A stretch of 64,000 nucleotides of DNA from Flavimaribacter sediminis (GTDB lineage Bacteria > Pseudomonadota > Alphaproteobacteria > Rhizobiales > Rhizobiaceae): the NCBI RefSeq assembly GCF_019492055.1, contig NZ_JAICBX010000002.1:1302001-1366000 (forward strand), in the 5' to 3' direction. Shown piece after piece: positions 1-10,278 of this stretch (position 1 is the stretch's first letter; every line of letters starts with the position of its first letter). A model generated the notes under the pieces. It was not told the origin of the DNA, made no database searches, and saw only the letters and a list, made by a program, of their open reading frames with translations. Both the position numbers and the translations under genes were made by a program.

Positions 1-1
1 G

Positions 2-910
2 CTGGTCGACTACTTCCCGAAACGGATGCACAAGACCCACAGAGACGATATTCTTGAACACCGCCTTCGGCGCGAGATTGTCTCGACAGTGCTCGCCAAC
101 GATGTGATCAATCGCGGTGGTCCGTCCTTCATCAGCCGCATGGCGGACGCCACCGGCATGCTGCCTTCGCAGATTGTCGGCGCTTTTGTGGTGGTGCGCG
201 ACGGCTTGGGCCTGTCAGAGCTCTATGACATCATCGATTCGCTCGATAACCAGACGCCCGGCGCCTACCAGAACGAGCTGTACGGCGATCTCCGGCATAT
301 CTTCCGCATCGTGGTGCGCTGGAGCGCCAAGGCCGGCGTCGCCCAAGGGCCGCTCGCCGACATGGTTGAAGCGCTGGCGAAGGCGGTAAAGACGCTCCAG
401 CCCGTCATGCCCGATATCCTGCCGAACTTCATGCGCCGCGAAAGGCAGGCGATCTACCAAAGGGCGATCGATCATGGCGTTCCGGAAAAGCAGGCGGCGC
501 GGTTGTCGGAAACCGTCGGCCTGGTCAACATTCCGGACATCATGCTGGCGGCGAACCTGTCGAACGCCGGTCTTGAAGAGGCCGCGAAAATATATTTCGA
601 CGTTACCCGCGCCTATCGCATTTCAAGGCTGGAAGCAGCGGCTTACTCCGCAAAGGCGGCCGACTTCTACGAGGAGCTCGCAATCGGTCGCAGCCTGGAC
701 GAAATTTCCGCCGCCCGCCGCAACGTGATGAATGCCGTGATCACCCAGTTCGGCAAGGAGGAAAATCCGGTCGCCGCCTGGCAGGCTGCGGATCGGCTGC
801 GACGCGAACGGATACAGGCGCGCATCAACGAACTCATCGACAGTGGCGACTTCAGCATTTCGCGGCTGACGGTCGCCGCTGGAATGATGAGCGATCTGGC
901 GGCGCAATAG
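2..910 (+). CDS. gdhB: NAD-specific glutamate dehydrogenase, C-terminal part
   Basis: The reading frame is open from the first complete codon of the window, so only the last ~302 residues are seen. The sequence matches the C-terminal helical region of the large (~1600 aa) bacterial NAD-glutamate dehydrogenases, which oxidise glutamate to 2-oxoglutarate and ammonium in the cytoplasm. Supporting stretches are FPKRMHKTHRDDILEHRLRR near the start, NRGGPSF, and the RRERQAIYQ region. The catalytic domain lies upstream of the window. Met codons inside the fragment are internal. A short gap separates it from the downstream MFS gene on the same strand. The symbol is uncertain because the family is also called gdh or gdh2. 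Confidence 0.9.
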   Translation: MVDYFPKRMHKTHRDDILEHRLRREIVSTVLANDVINRGGPSFISRMADATGMLPSQIVGAFVVVRDGLGLSELYDIIDSLDNQTPGAYQNELYGDLRHIFRIVVRWSAKAGVAQGPLADMVEALAKAVKTLQPVMPDILPNFMRRERQAIYQRAIDHGVPEKQAARLSETVGLVNIPDIMLAANLSNAGLEEAAKIYFDVTRAYRISRLEAAAYSAKAADFYEELAIGRSLDEISAARRNVMNAVITQFGKEENPVAAWQAADRLRRERIQARINELIDSGDFSISRLTVAAGMMSDLAAQ

Positions 911-970
911 GCGGGACACACCAGCCATGGCGGGCTGTGTTGGCAAGAGGGGCGTATAAGGGGACGCAAA

Positions 971-2329
971 TTGAGTGACGCAGTACCGACGCAGCGGGTC
1001 GACCGCAAGGGCGTCTTCGGCTGGATGCTGTTCGACTGGGCGACGCAGCCATTTCACACGCTGATCATCACATTCGTGTTCGCGCCGTATGTCGTCGACG
1101 CGCTGTTTACGTCCGACGTCGAAGGACAGGCCCAATGGGGGACTGCGATCACCATTGGCGGTCTGATAGTCGCCTTTCTGGCGCCGGTTCTTGGAGCCGT
1201 CGCCGACAGCACGGGACGGCGCAAACCGTGGATCCTTGCGTTTTCAATACCGGCGGTGATCGGGAGCTGGATGCTTTGGTATTCGGCGCCCGGCTCCAGC
1301 AATGTCGTGTTGATCCTCACCGGTATTGTTCTCGCCTTTATCGGCTTCGAATTCGCAGCGGTTTTCAACAATGCGATGATGTCCCAATTGGTGCCTCGCG
1401 CTCGTCTGGGTCGATTATCCGGTTCCGCCTGGGCGCTTGGTTACGTGGGAGGCATCGTATCGCTCATCATCGTGCTGGGTCTCATGGCCGGACGGCCCGA
1501 TACAGGCAAGACGTTGTTGGGTCTAGACCCGATTTTCGGTCTGGATCCGACAACGTACGCAGGTGATCGCGCGTCCGGACCACTAACCGCGATCTGGTAT
1601 GTGGTGTTTGTCATCCCGATGTTTCTCTTCACGCCGGACGCGGACAAGCGCATGGCCACACGCGGCATGGTGCGGGAAGGCCTGCGCGAACTCTGGAAAA
1701 CACTGAAAGCGCTGCCCAGTCAGAAAAGCTATTTCAGCTTCCTGCTGTCGAGCCTGTTTTACCGGGACGGCCTCAATGCGCTCTATACGTTTGGCGGGAT
1801 CTATGCCGTCGGCGTTCTCGGACTGACGACAATTGAGCGCGGCATTTTCGGAATTCTTGCAGCCTTCACGGGTGCATTCGGAGGCTGGATCGGGGGCAAG
1901 CTGGATGACAGATACGGGCCGAAAATCGTTGTCGCCAGCGGAATATTGATGCTGTTCGTGAGTTGCCTTCTGGTCATCTCCACTGCAAAGGATCAGGCGT
2001 TTTTCATAACTGTCTCCAACGAGGAGTTGCCGACCATCCTGTTCTATGTCGCCGGTTGTCTGATCGGCGCAGGAGGCGCAGCCGCCCAGGCTGCATCCAG
2101 GACTTTGCTGGTTGATCAGGTTCCCGCCGAAAAGGTAACGGAGGCCTTCGGATTGTACGCCCTGTCAGGGAAAGCGACCGCCTTCATCGGTCCCGCGCTT
2201 GTTGTTTTTGCGACTGTTGCAAGCCAGAGCCAGCGCATAGGCGTAACGCCAATACTGCTGTTGTTCGCGATTGGCCTGCTGCTTCTGCCGCGAGTCGTCA
2301 GCGCACACACAAAACCGGACGGCGCGTAG
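971..2329 (+). CDS. UMF1-type MFS transporter (Atg22-like)
   Basis: This 452-aa polytopic membrane protein has about 12 hydrophobic segments and begins FGWMLFDWATQPFHTLI, which is typical of the UMF1/Atg22-like branch of the major facilitator superfamily. The loop with ADSTGRRKPW after the second helix is the MFS motif-A equivalent. The substrate is unknown; family members are only loosely associated with amino-acid or solute efflux. The start is TTG, preceded by an AAGGGGA ribosome binding site at about 959-964. It ends 6 bp before the convergent purH stop. I infer an inner-membrane carrier and do not assign a substrate. Confidence 0.85.
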   Translation: MSDAVPTQRVDRKGVFGWMLFDWATQPFHTLIITFVFAPYVVDALFTSDVEGQAQWGTAITIGGLIVAFLAPVLGAVADSTGRRKPWILAFSIPAVIGSWMLWYSAPGSSNVVLILTGIVLAFIGFEFAAVFNNAMMSQLVPRARLGRLSGSAWALGYVGGIVSLIIVLGLMAGRPDTGKTLLGLDPIFGLDPTTYAGDRASGPLTAIWYVVFVIPMFLFTPDADKRMATRGMVREGLRELWKTLKALPSQKSYFSFLLSSLFYRDGLNALYTFGGIYAVGVLGLTTIERGIFGILAAFTGAFGGWIGGKLDDRYGPKIVVASGILMLFVSCLLVISTAKDQAFFITVSNEELPTILFYVAGCLIGAGGAAAQAASRTLLVDQVPAEKVTEAFGLYALSGKATAFIGPALVVFATVASQSQRIGVTPILLLFAIGLLLLPRVVSAHTKPDGA

Positions 2330-2335
2330 CCGGCG

Positions 2336-3952
2336 TCAGTGCCGAAAATGGCGCATGCCGGTAAAGACCATGGCGACGCCGGCCTCATTGGCCGCCTTGA
2401 CGACATCGTCGTCGCGCATCGATCCGCCAGGCTGGATCACGGCCGTGGCGCCTGCCTCGATGGCTGAAATCAGGCCGTCGGCGAAGGGGAAAAAGGCGTC
2501 CGAGGCGACCACGGATCCAATAGTCAGCGGTTCTGCAAGGCCCATCGCCTCTGCGGCGTCGCGCGCCTTTTTCGCCGCAATGCGCGACGAATCCACCCGA
2601 CTCATCTGACCGGCGCCGATGCCCACTGTCGCGCCGTCTTTGGCGTAGACGATCGCGTTCGACTTGACGTGCTTGGCGACGCGGAAGGCAAAGATCAGAT
2701 CGGCCAGTTCCCGATCGGTCGGCTGACGATCTGTAACGACCTTGAGATCCGCCAAGGCGACGCGTCCTGCGTCGCGCGACTGGACCAACAGACCGCCCGC
2801 GACCGTCTTCGCCATGACGCCGGGCGCGGCGGGGTCAGGCAGGCCGCCAGTCGTCAGAAGTCGCAGGTTTTTCTTTGCGGCGATAATGGACATGGCGTCG
2901 TCGTCGACTCCGGGTGCGATGATGACTTCGGTGAACGTCCTGACCACTTCTTCGGCCGTTGCCGCCTCGAGCCTGCCATTGAACGCGACGATGCCGCCGA
3001 AAGCTGAGACCGGATCGCAGGCGAGCGCGCCGCGATAGGCGTCGAGCTGGCTTGTCGCCGTGCCGACGCCGCATGGATTGGCATGTTTGATAATCGCGCA
3101 GGCGGCCCCGTCAACCGGATCGAACTCGCCGGCCAGTTCGAATGCCGCGTCGGTATCGTTGATATTGTTGTAGGAGAGCTGCTTTCCCTGATGCAGCGTC
3201 GCGGTGGCGACGCCCGGACGGTTCTCCCCGGTCACGTAAAACCCGGCTGTCTGGTGCGGGTTTTCGCCATAGCGCATCACATCGTGCAATCTCCCCGCAA
3301 CCGCCCGGTAGGGCGGATTGTCCTCGTCGATCGCTTCCGCAAACCAGCCGGAAATCGCCGCATCATAGGCTGCTGTCCGCCCATAGGCCTTTGCCGCCAT
3401 TTTCTGCCGGAAAGCGTAGCGAATTTCACCGCCGGTTTCCAAAAGCTCCGCGGCCAGCGCATCGTAGTCGGACGGATCCGTCAGCACAGTCACATAGGCG
3501 TGATTCTTCGCGGCGGCGCGGATCATCGCCGGGCCGCCTATGTCGATATTTTCGACGGTCGTTGGATAGTCGCCGCCCTTTGACCGCACCTCCTCGAAAG
3601 GATAAAGGTTGATGACGACGATATCGATCGGGACAATATCATGCGCCTCCATCGCCGCCTGGTGTTCGGCGTCGTCGCGGATAGCGAGGAGCCCGCCGTG
3701 AACGGAAGGGTGCAGGGTCTTGACCCGACCATCCATGATTTCCGGAAATCCGGTCAGGTCCGACACCCCCCGAACAGACAATCCAGCGCCGGACAAAGCC
3801 TTGGCCGTCCCTCCGGTCGACACGAGATCGACGCCGTGACCAGCAAGCGTTTCGCCGAGATCTTGAAGACCATTCTTGTCGGAGACCGAAAGCAGCGCCC
3901 TTGTCGGTCTGATCCGGTCGGTTATCGGAGTTTTTCTCGATATGATCGCCAT
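2336..3952 (-). CDS. purH: Bifunctional AICAR transformylase / IMP cyclohydrolase PurH
   Basis: PurH catalyses the last two steps of de novo IMP synthesis: formyl transfer from 10-formyl-THF to AICAR, then ring closure. At 538 aa it has the usual family length. The N-terminal MGS-like cyclohydrolase domain contains [11 protein letters not shown] and [11 protein letters not shown]. The C-terminal transformylase domain contains the Lys-His motif [11 protein letters not shown] and ends FTGMRHFRH. The ATG start has a GGGGA ribosome binding site. It is the last gene of a minus-strand run htpX-rsmB-heparinase-like-purH, an order I know from many Rhizobiales, with a 90-bp gap before it. Confidence 0.97.
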   Translation of the reverse strand: MAIISRKTPITDRIRPTRALLSVSDKNGLQDLGETLAGHGVDLVSTGGTAKALSGAGLSVRGVSDLTGFPEIMDGRVKTLHPSVHGGLLAIRDDAEHQAAMEAHDIVPIDIVVINLYPFEEVRSKGGDYPTTVENIDIGGPAMIRAAAKNHAYVTVLTDPSDYDALAAELLETGGEIRYAFRQKMAAKAYGRTAAYDAAISGWFAEAIDEDNPPYRAVAGRLHDVMRYGENPHQTAGFYVTGENRPGVATATLHQGKQLSYNNINDTDAAFELAGEFDPVDGAACAIIKHANPCGVGTATSQLDAYRGALACDPVSAFGGIVAFNGRLEAATAEEVVRTFTEVIIAPGVDDDAMSIIAAKKNLRLLTTGGLPDPAAPGVMAKTVAGGLLVQSRDAGRVALADLKVVTDRQPTDRELADLIFAFRVAKHVKSNAIVYAKDGATVGIGAGQMSRVDSSRIAAKKARDAAEAMGLAEPLTIGSVVASDAFFPFADGLISAIEAGATAVIQPGGSMRDDDVVKAANEAGVAMVFTGMRHFRH

Positions 3953-4042
3953 GTGATTCCCCGGCCAAGAGACAATGATGCCCGCCGCCTAGCATACAGT
4001 GGGAACGGATCAAACCGACGTTTGGCCGCATGCACGGCTTTA

Positions 4043-5788
4043 TTAGCCGTCGGGGTCTTCACGCCTGACCGGCGTGCGCACCAGCGTCCAGCCGACCGCG
4101 ACATCGGCGCGGGCCGGAATGGTCAGAGCAATCTGTTCGGAGCGTCGCGGGCCGACGAGGTCGGCGAAAAACACGTCGTCCTCGACGACAGGAGCGGGGT
4201 TCGGACAGAAAAACGTCCAGTATTCTCCATCCGGCGCCTTAAGCACGACGTTATTTTTCGGGTCGCGCGTCACCTCGATACTCGGGTGAATGTGAAAACG
4301 CACCGTGGCGCTCAAATCGGTGTCGCCCGGAGCTTGTTTGCCCGCCGCAAGAAGCCTGTCGCGACCGCTGATAATATTACCATCGGCGCTAAGCTGGATC
4401 GATCGTTCGTGAATGAGGCCGAAGGTCTTTGCATAACCGTCATGCCGGGCGACAAAACCCTGTCTGCCGGACGAATCATCCGTCCGGTCGTATTCGACCA
4501 CCTTCGGACCGTTGATCATCATCGGTCCCAGAAAAGTTGAAGTCGACATGGTGGCCGAGGAGTTGTCGCCGATGGTCAACGTCGAGTGTGCGGCCGTCGT
4601 TCGCGAAAGCCTCGAATATTCGGCGTGATAATAGGCGGGCGCTCCTGCATTGACGATGAACCGGTTGCGACCAGACGACATCTCGAACGACAGGCAGCCG
4701 GCGCCGGCCTCGGTCGACAGTTCGACGGGCGGCAGAGATCCCGTATCGGCGATAACGATCGTATCGCTGTTGGAAAGGCGCTGGTATTTGAGTTGCGGCG
4801 CATGCCGGAGTGGTTGACCGGCGGTTTCGTCGTATCGCAGCACAGACAGCAGCCTGTCTGCGGGCAAGGCTCTTGCACCGTTGAAAAGCGCCAGCGTTCC
4901 TTCGGTATGGCGGAAGAACCGCAGCGCCTGGAACATCCGGTCGATGCTCGTTACCAGCTTCGACGGCGGCGTATGGCCAAGATTGAGGTAGGTTTGCCTG
5001 AGAGGCAGAAGGTCAGCCAAAAGCGCCAGCGAGGCATGGGGATTACGCGAAATATGGCCGCCGTCCGGGAGGATTTGCCGGGCGATTTCATTGTCGAGCG
5101 CGCGGGCGGCCGATTTGATGCGCGTCGCGCTCGCAGGCGTAGCGAGACTGGCCATGGCGAGGGCGATCCGGACTCGGAATCGAACCTCGCCATCGGGCGC
5201 CCCACCGGCGATGCGCCGCAGGTACCGGATCTGTAGCGCAATGCTCTTGATAAAACGCTTGTAGAAAGCGCGGTCCATATTCTTGAGAATGATCGGCGAA
5301 TGAGACAGCCAGGCGATCAGTCGCTGCGCAGTGACGTCAGGATCCCAAGCGACGCCGGACTGCCGGCGTCCGAACAGGCTGATCCAGTCTTCCGTCAACA
5401 GTCGGGCGTCTTGAAAGGCGGCGTCGCTGTCTGCGGCGCGCAGGTGCCGGAGCCAGCGGAATCCGTGCAGGGCGGCGTCGAATCCCGGCGTTGGTCCGTC
5501 CAGTTCAAACGGAGAAACGCCTTCGCATACGAGTATGCGCCCGGCGAGAGGAAATCTGCCTAGATGAAACTCTTCGGCGATATAGGGATCGGCGATCCGC
5601 AGATCGGTAGGCGCGACGATCAGCCGGTCTGGCGCAGAGGTGAAACGGAAAGGCACGAGACGACCGGGCGAAGCCCGCCGAGACAGTCGTCGCAAGCTTT
5701 CACGCAGATACAAAGGGTAGTATTGCCAGTACAACGCAGCCGCCAAAAGACCATTTCCAAACGCCCGACACGAAGTCCATTCGCGCAA
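4043..5788 (-). CDS. Heparinase II/III family protein
   Basis: This ~581-aa protein belongs to the heparinase II/III-like polysaccharide lyase superfamily. It has an alpha-helical N-terminal half followed by a beta-rich C-terminal half with TAAHSTLTIGDNSSA and NRFIVNAGAP, typical of the Rhizobiales members that sit upstream of purH. The substrate is unknown; a uronic-acid-containing polysaccharide is the usual inference. The start is uncertain: the TTG at 5788 has no obvious ribosome binding site, a TATAAT-like hexamer lies just upstream of it, and a later TTG (around residue 15) is possible. It lies 50 bp after rsmB on the same strand. Confidence 0.85.
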   Translation of the reverse strand: MREWTSCRAFGNGLLAAALYWQYYPLYLRESLRRLSRRASPGRLVPFRFTSAPDRLIVAPTDLRIADPYIAEEFHLGRFPLAGRILVCEGVSPFELDGPTPGFDAALHGFRWLRHLRAADSDAAFQDARLLTEDWISLFGRRQSGVAWDPDVTAQRLIAWLSHSPIILKNMDRAFYKRFIKSIALQIRYLRRIAGGAPDGEVRFRVRIALAMASLATPASATRIKSAARALDNEIARQILPDGGHISRNPHASLALLADLLPLRQTYLNLGHTPPSKLVTSIDRMFQALRFFRHTEGTLALFNGARALPADRLLSVLRYDETAGQPLRHAPQLKYQRLSNSDTIVIADTGSLPPVELSTEAGAGCLSFEMSSGRNRFIVNAGAPAYYHAEYSRLSRTTAAHSTLTIGDNSSATMSTSTFLGPMMINGPKVVEYDRTDDSSGRQGFVARHDGYAKTFGLIHERSIQLSADGNIISGRDRLLAAGKQAPGDTDLSATVRFHIHPSIEVTRDPKNNVVLKAPDGEYWTFFCPNPAPVVEDDVFFADLVGPRRSEQIALTIPARADVAVGWTLVRTPVRREDPDG

Positions 5789-5838
5789 TTATAACACAAC
5801 AGTCAAGCACAGGCAGGGTATAATTCGACTGTTAACAC

Positions 5839-7260
5839 TTAGCTTAATCGCATCAAAATACTTGCAAAAAAGCCATCCAGCCCGGCGTAGGCCGGGTCCG
5901 GATCGGGAAGCATGTCTGGCGTCGTTCTCAGATCGCCTTCGGGACTGATTGCATCTTCAAGCCCGGGAATGAGAGCCGATTCCACGGCTCTGCGGTCTAC
6001 CTTCGGGTGGGATTCCAGGATAGCCGAAACCACATCTTCACCCTCTTCTTTCGCAAGCGAACAATTGGAAAATACGACCATTCCCCCTGGTCGAACCAGC
6101 GTCAGCGCCCGTGCAAGCATGCGTTCCTGCAGATCTGCCAGTTTTGCAACATCGGACGGGGACTTCGTCCATGGGATATCCGGATGACGACGGATTGTGC
6201 CGGTCGACGAGCAGGGAGCATCGAGCAGCACAGCGTCGAAAGCCTCACCAGGCTGCCACTCGAAGAGATCCGCATGGACGCATTCGGCGTCGAGCTTCAG
6301 CCTTTTCAGATTCTCATCGAGCCTTTTCAGCCGATTTGCCGAAAAATCGAGCGCCGTCACGGAAGCGCCCGCGAGCGCCAGTTGCGCGGTCTTGCCACCT
6401 GGCGCAGCGCAAAGATCGGCGACGCGCCATCCGGAAATCTCGCCGAAGAGCCGCGCCGGTATGGAGGCCGCTACATCCTGTACCCACCATTCGCCGTCGG
6501 CGAAACCTTCAAGGTCGGTAATTGGTCCGTCCACATGTCCGAGACGCACCGATCCGGTCGGCGTCACGCGACCGCCCAGCCTTGCCGCCCAGCTTTCAGA
6601 GTCGCTTTTGACCGTCAGATCTATTGCAGGAGGATGACGGTGCGCCTCGAAAATCGCCGACGCGTGTTCCGGATAAGCGCTCTCGATGAGTTCACCAAGC
6701 CATGCGGGCGCATTGATTACCCGGCTTTGCAGTCGCGGGAGCTCTTCATCCTTTTGCCGGATCATCTGACGAAGAAGCGCATTGACGAGGGCGACGAAAC
6801 GACGGTTGCGCGGATCGCCGCGCGCCATCTCAACGGCTATGTTGACCGCGGCGTGCGCAGGAATGTCGAGAAACAGGATCTGGGCAGCGGCAATGCGCAG
6901 CGTGTGTCTCAGTGCTACTGCCCCTTCCGGCAGGGGTCGGGCGACAAGAAGATCGATGAATGCGTCGATTATCGGAAGATTGCGCAGGGCGGCCTGCAGG
7001 ATCGCCCGCACCAGAGACCGGTCCTGCTCGGAAAGCGCTCGCCAGGCGGGATTTCCGTTTTGCGGATCGAGCAAACCATCCATGGAGGCGCGTCTGTCGA
7101 CGATAGCTGAAAGCAGTTTGGCCGCAGCCAGCCGTGAGCCAAGCCCCGGAACCTGTTCGCGGTTTCCTTCGGCGCTTTTCCTTGGGCGACGTTTTTGCTT
7201 CGACGCAGGCGTCAAGACCATGGCCCCTTGGGACGTGGTTTGCCCGGATTTCGTCCCCAA
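5839..7260 (-). CDS. rsmB: NusB-RsmB family rRNA (cytosine-5) methyltransferase
   Basis: The protein is an S-adenosylmethionine-dependent RNA m5C methyltransferase of the RsmB/NOL1/NOP2/Sun family, expected to modify 16S rRNA. An N-terminal NusB-like helical domain (about residues 40-180) precedes the Rossmann methyltransferase domain. The SAM-binding motif is [14 protein letters not shown]. The two catalytic Cys motifs are [15 protein letters not shown] and FSNCSL. The start overlaps the end of htpX; a second in-frame Met 13 codons later (at 7221) reduces the overlap to about 10 bp and may be the real start. Translational coupling with htpX is likely. Confidence 0.93.
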   Translation of the reverse strand: MGTKSGQTTSQGAMVLTPASKQKRRPRKSAEGNREQVPGLGSRLAAAKLLSAIVDRRASMDGLLDPQNGNPAWRALSEQDRSLVRAILQAALRNLPIIDAFIDLLVARPLPEGAVALRHTLRIAAAQILFLDIPAHAAVNIAVEMARGDPRNRRFVALVNALLRQMIRQKDEELPRLQSRVINAPAWLGELIESAYPEHASAIFEAHRHPPAIDLTVKSDSESWAARLGGRVTPTGSVRLGHVDGPITDLEGFADGEWWVQDVAASIPARLFGEISGWRVADLCAAPGGKTAQLALAGASVTALDFSANRLKRLDENLKRLKLDAECVHADLFEWQPGEAFDAVLLDAPCSSTGTIRRHPDIPWTKSPSDVAKLADLQERMLARALTLVRPGGMVVFSNCSLAKEEGEDVVSAILESHPKVDRRAVESALIPGLEDAISPEGDLRTTPDMLPDPDPAYAGLDGFFASILMRLS

Positions 7261-8159
7261 GGGCCCGAAGAGGCAACGGCGTCTGCAGGACCGCGTTCAT
7301 TGGAAAAGTCTGCGCCGCCGGAAAATTCGCCTGCCATCTGACGCAACGCGGCTATGCGGCTTTCCGTGGGCGGATGGGTCGTGAAGAGATTATCCATCCG
7401 CAAACCGGCGAGCGGATTGATGATGAACATGTGGGCGGTTGCCGGATTGCGCTCCGCGTCGTCGTTGACGATGTTCTTCGCGGCGCCGGCGATTTTTCCG
7501 AGCGCGGAAGCAAGCCACATTGGATTGCCGCAGATTTCGGCGCCGCCGCGATCGGCGGAATATTCGCGCGTCCGGCTGATGGCCATTTGCACCATGGCGG
7601 CGGCGACCGGTGCGAGAAACATGGCGAGCAAAGCGCCGACTATGCCAAGCGGATTGTCGCGTCCGCCGCGAAAGAACAGCGCGAAATTACCGAGCATCGC
7701 GATTGCGCCTGCGAGCGTTGCGGTAATCGTCATGGTTAGCGTGTCGCGGTGCTTTACATGGGCGAGTTCATGCGCCATCACGCCGGCGACCTCCTCATGG
7801 GTCAACCGGGCAAGCAGGCCCGTCGTTGCTGCGACTGCAGCGTTGGACGGATTGCGGCCCGTTGCAAAGGCGTTCGGCTGATCGTTCTTGATCAAATAGA
7901 CCTTCGGCATTGGAAGGTCGGCCCTTTCAGCGAGTTGGCGCACGATTCCGTAATATTCCGGCGCCGAGCGGGCGTCCACTTCCACAGCGTGGTGCATCCG
8001 CAGCACCATCTTGTCCGCGTTCCAATAGGAAAACATATTCATCGCGGCGGCGATCACCAATGCGATCATCATGCCGCCGGAACCGCCGATCAGGTAGCCG
8101 ACGGCCATGAACAACGCAGTCATGAACGCAAGCAGCATCGCGGTGCGAACAAGATTCAT
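7212..8159 (-). CDS. htpX: Membrane metalloprotease HtpX
   Basis: HtpX is an inner-membrane zinc endopeptidase (M48) that degrades damaged membrane proteins. The 315-aa length is normal. Two N-terminal hydrophobic segments precede the zinc motif [12 protein letters not shown] (HExxH), and further membrane segments follow. The distal region with [14 protein letters not shown] supplies the third zinc ligand region (ExxxD). It is the first gene of a run htpX-rsmB-heparinase-like-purH and is divergent from the SDHAF4 gene across an 84-bp spacer that must hold both promoters. Confidence 0.96.
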   Translation of the reverse strand: MNLVRTAMLLAFMTALFMAVGYLIGGSGGMMIALVIAAAMNMFSYWNADKMVLRMHHAVEVDARSAPEYYGIVRQLAERADLPMPKVYLIKNDQPNAFATGRNPSNAAVAATTGLLARLTHEEVAGVMAHELAHVKHRDTLTMTITATLAGAIAMLGNFALFFRGGRDNPLGIVGALLAMFLAPVAAAMVQMAISRTREYSADRGGAEICGNPMWLASALGKIAGAAKNIVNDDAERNPATAHMFIINPLAGLRMDNLFTTHPPTESRIAALRQMAGEFSGGADFSNERGPADAVASSGPWGRNPGKPRPKGPWS

Positions 8160-8243
8160 ATGGGTTCAACTCCTTCCACGGTATTGGTTTTTATCCTATA
8201 TGATGGGAAGTCCGCACCGGCAATTCAATGTTGAAAGCAACCG

Positions 8244-8504
8244 ATGACCGTCCCGGAAGAATTGGAAAACGCCAGCGAGGAAGGCGCGAAAACAGCCGAT
8301 TCGCAAGCTGTGGAGCGCGTTCCTGAGGCAAAGCAATCGGAGAAGGATCTTCCACCGGCCGCAATGCGGGCGTTGCAGGAAGCAGAAGAACGCAGGCGCA
8401 CCAGCGACAACCCGCCTCCGCAACGGGAACTGGGTGGACGCGGCGGCAAGGATCCTGCGCGTTTTGGAGACTGGGAAATCAAGGGACGCGCAGTAGACTT
8501 CTGA
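8244..8504 (+). CDS. Succinate dehydrogenase assembly factor 4 family (DUF1674)
   Basis: This 86-aa protein ends with the DUF1674/SDHAF4 signature GGKDPARFGDWEIKGRAVDF, corresponding to the conserved DPxRYGDWExKGRxxDF box. In mitochondria and alphaproteobacteria SDHAF4 homologues bind flavinylated SdhA and assist assembly of succinate dehydrogenase. The N-terminal ~60 residues are charged, proline-rich and probably disordered. It is divergent from htpX, the usual arrangement in Rhizobiales. Its ribosome binding site is weak (GAAAG). Confidence 0.9.
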   Translation: MTVPEELENASEEGAKTADSQAVERVPEAKQSEKDLPPAAMRALQEAEERRRTSDNPPPQRELGGRGGKDPARFGDWEIKGRAVDF

Positions 8505-8677
8505 ATCGATACAACGGTTTTCCAATTTTACTAAAATTCGAGTTTTCGACTTAAATCGACGTCAATTCATCACCTGTATACCACTGAGGCCGCATGCTCC
8601 ATGTTTGGGACAATGCGGTTCTGGCAGTTCCGTCGCACAGATGCGATTGCCGGTTCTTTATGGTCGGACACAGGTCA

Positions 8678-10171
8678 ATGAAAACAGCAAAAGCGCGCCT
8701 GCTCTGGCGGTCATTCGCGAAGGACGAACGCGGCAATTTCGCGATGATATTCGCCTTCGCCATTCTGGCTATCTTTTTCTCCGCGGGTCTGGCTGTGGAC
8801 CTGGCGCGAAACCTTTCCGAAAAAACGCAGATTAATAATGCGTTGGACGCGGCTACGCTTGCGACTGCGCGTGCTTTGGCGGTGGGCGATATCAAGGAAG
8901 AGGAGGCGGAGGATTATCTCAAGTCAATATTCGCCGCCAATCTCGGCCTTGATGACCTTACGTCCGGACAATACGAGGTGGTTGACGTCGATATCGACGA
9001 TATAGACCAGGAAGTAACGGCGATCGCCAAAACCGATCAGAACCTGACCTTCATGGGAACGGCGAACCGCAAGAACACTCAGGTCGTCTCCGCTGATTCG
9101 GCCGCATCCTACGGTATGTCCGATATCGAAGTTGCGATGGTGCTGGACATTACCGGCTCGATGAGCGGTAACAAGATTTCGGCTCTCAAGAACGCTGCGA
9201 AACTCGGTGTCCAGGAACTGTTGGCCATGAACACCGATACGGACGAGAATGTCCGCATCAGCCTGGTCCCCTATAGCGACGCCGTCAATGCGGGTGATCT
9301 GGCGAAATATGTGTTTCCTGATTTCTGGCTGCCCAAGACCAAGGCGCCGGCGTTCAATGAGGCGCTGTATGCGGAAACGGGCCTTGGATTCGATCCATAT
9401 TCGTTCAAGGAAACCATGAGCAATGGAATCGACGAGGATGATGTCAAGGATTTCTACGAAGTGAACAGAGACGGCTCGGCTACGGACGATTGCGCGACCG
9501 ACCGCAAGGCGCCCAAAGGCGGCGGAACGTCCTACCAGTATTCCGACGCCAATCCGTCCTATGGCATGATCAGCCGGGATTCAAGGCTGCAATTCTGTCC
9601 GGCGTCGCCCTTGATGCTGCTCACCAGCGACGAATCGGGACTTGACGCGCGGATCGATGGCCTGGTCGCGTCGGGATACACGGCCGGTCATATCGGGTTG
9701 CAATGGGCCTGGTACACCATTTCTCACGACTGGGCCAACTATGTCCCCGAAGAATCCAGGCCCGCCGTCATCGACGAGGAGACGGCGAAATACATCATCC
9801 TGATGACAGATGGCGAATTCAACACGGCCTTCGCCAATGTCACGAGCGATATCGAGGATGTTTGCGAAAAATACAAGAAAGGCAGGTGCAGGGAATGGGG
9901 CCGGGAGATTGATTTCAATCATGGCGGCCAAGGTTCGACCTCGCGCACTCATACGCGCAATCTGTGCGACGCAATCAAGGCTCAAAAGATCAAGATCTTC
10001 ACAATCGGCTTCAGCATGAACAATAATACGGCCCTGAATATGCTGAAGGATTGCGCGTCGCCGGACGAAGGCAGCTTCACCTATTATTATGAACCCGACA
10101 CCGCCAACGAATTGACCGAAACCTACGAAACCATCGCGCGATCGATCCAGTCTCTGCGTCTCGTGAAATAA
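8678..10171 (+). CDS. TadG-like pilus-associated protein with von Willebrand A domain
   Basis: The N-terminus (KDERGNFAMIFAFAILA, residues ~14-35) is a TadE/TadG-type membrane anchor with a short cytoplasmic head, followed by VDLARNLSEKTQINNALDAA typical of the Tad family. The rest is extracytoplasmic and holds a von Willebrand factor A fold with a MIDAS-like motif at VLDITGSMSGNKI and a second metal-site loop near ILMTDGEFN. Proteins of this class are encoded alone or with tad pilus genes and probably act at the envelope in adhesion or pilus assembly. No tad genes are nearby. I chose ATG 8678 (497 aa) over an upstream in-frame start at 8594 because it places the anchor at the N-terminus. A strong terminator follows. 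Confidence 0.85.
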   Translation: MKTAKARLLWRSFAKDERGNFAMIFAFAILAIFFSAGLAVDLARNLSEKTQINNALDAATLATARALAVGDIKEEEAEDYLKSIFAANLGLDDLTSGQYEVVDVDIDDIDQEVTAIAKTDQNLTFMGTANRKNTQVVSADSAASYGMSDIEVAMVLDITGSMSGNKISALKNAAKLGVQELLAMNTDTDENVRISLVPYSDAVNAGDLAKYVFPDFWLPKTKAPAFNEALYAETGLGFDPYSFKETMSNGIDEDDVKDFYEVNRDGSATDDCATDRKAPKGGGTSYQYSDANPSYGMISRDSRLQFCPASPLMLLTSDESGLDARIDGLVASGYTAGHIGLQWAWYTISHDWANYVPEESRPAVIDEETAKYIILMTDGEFNTAFANVTSDIEDVCEKYKKGRCREWGREIDFNHGGQGSTSRTHTRNLCDAIKAQKIKIFTIGFSMNNNTALNMLKDCASPDEGSFTYYYEPDTANELTETYETIARSIQSLRLVK

Positions 10172-10199
10172 ATCGGTGCGCCTGGACGTTCCCCGCAAC

Positions 10200-10233
10200 G
10201 CCATCCGGAAGCTCCGGATGGCAATTTTATTTT
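10200..10233 (+). terminator. Rho-independent terminator after TadG-like gene
   Basis: A perfect 10-bp inverted repeat (GCCATCCGGA, loop AGC, TCCGGATGGC) is followed by the T-rich run AATTTTATTTT, 29 bp after the stop codon of the TadG-like gene. Confidence 0.9.
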
Positions 10234-10278
10234 CTTTCGGCTAATGCTCGACCGGGATTCAAATCCGGCGGGAAATCT

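Noticed and set aside
3641-4540. 299-aa plus-strand open frame opposite purH and the heparinase-like gene
   Set aside because: It lies antisense to two well-supported genes, shows no domain motifs and is explained by GC-rich codon bias.
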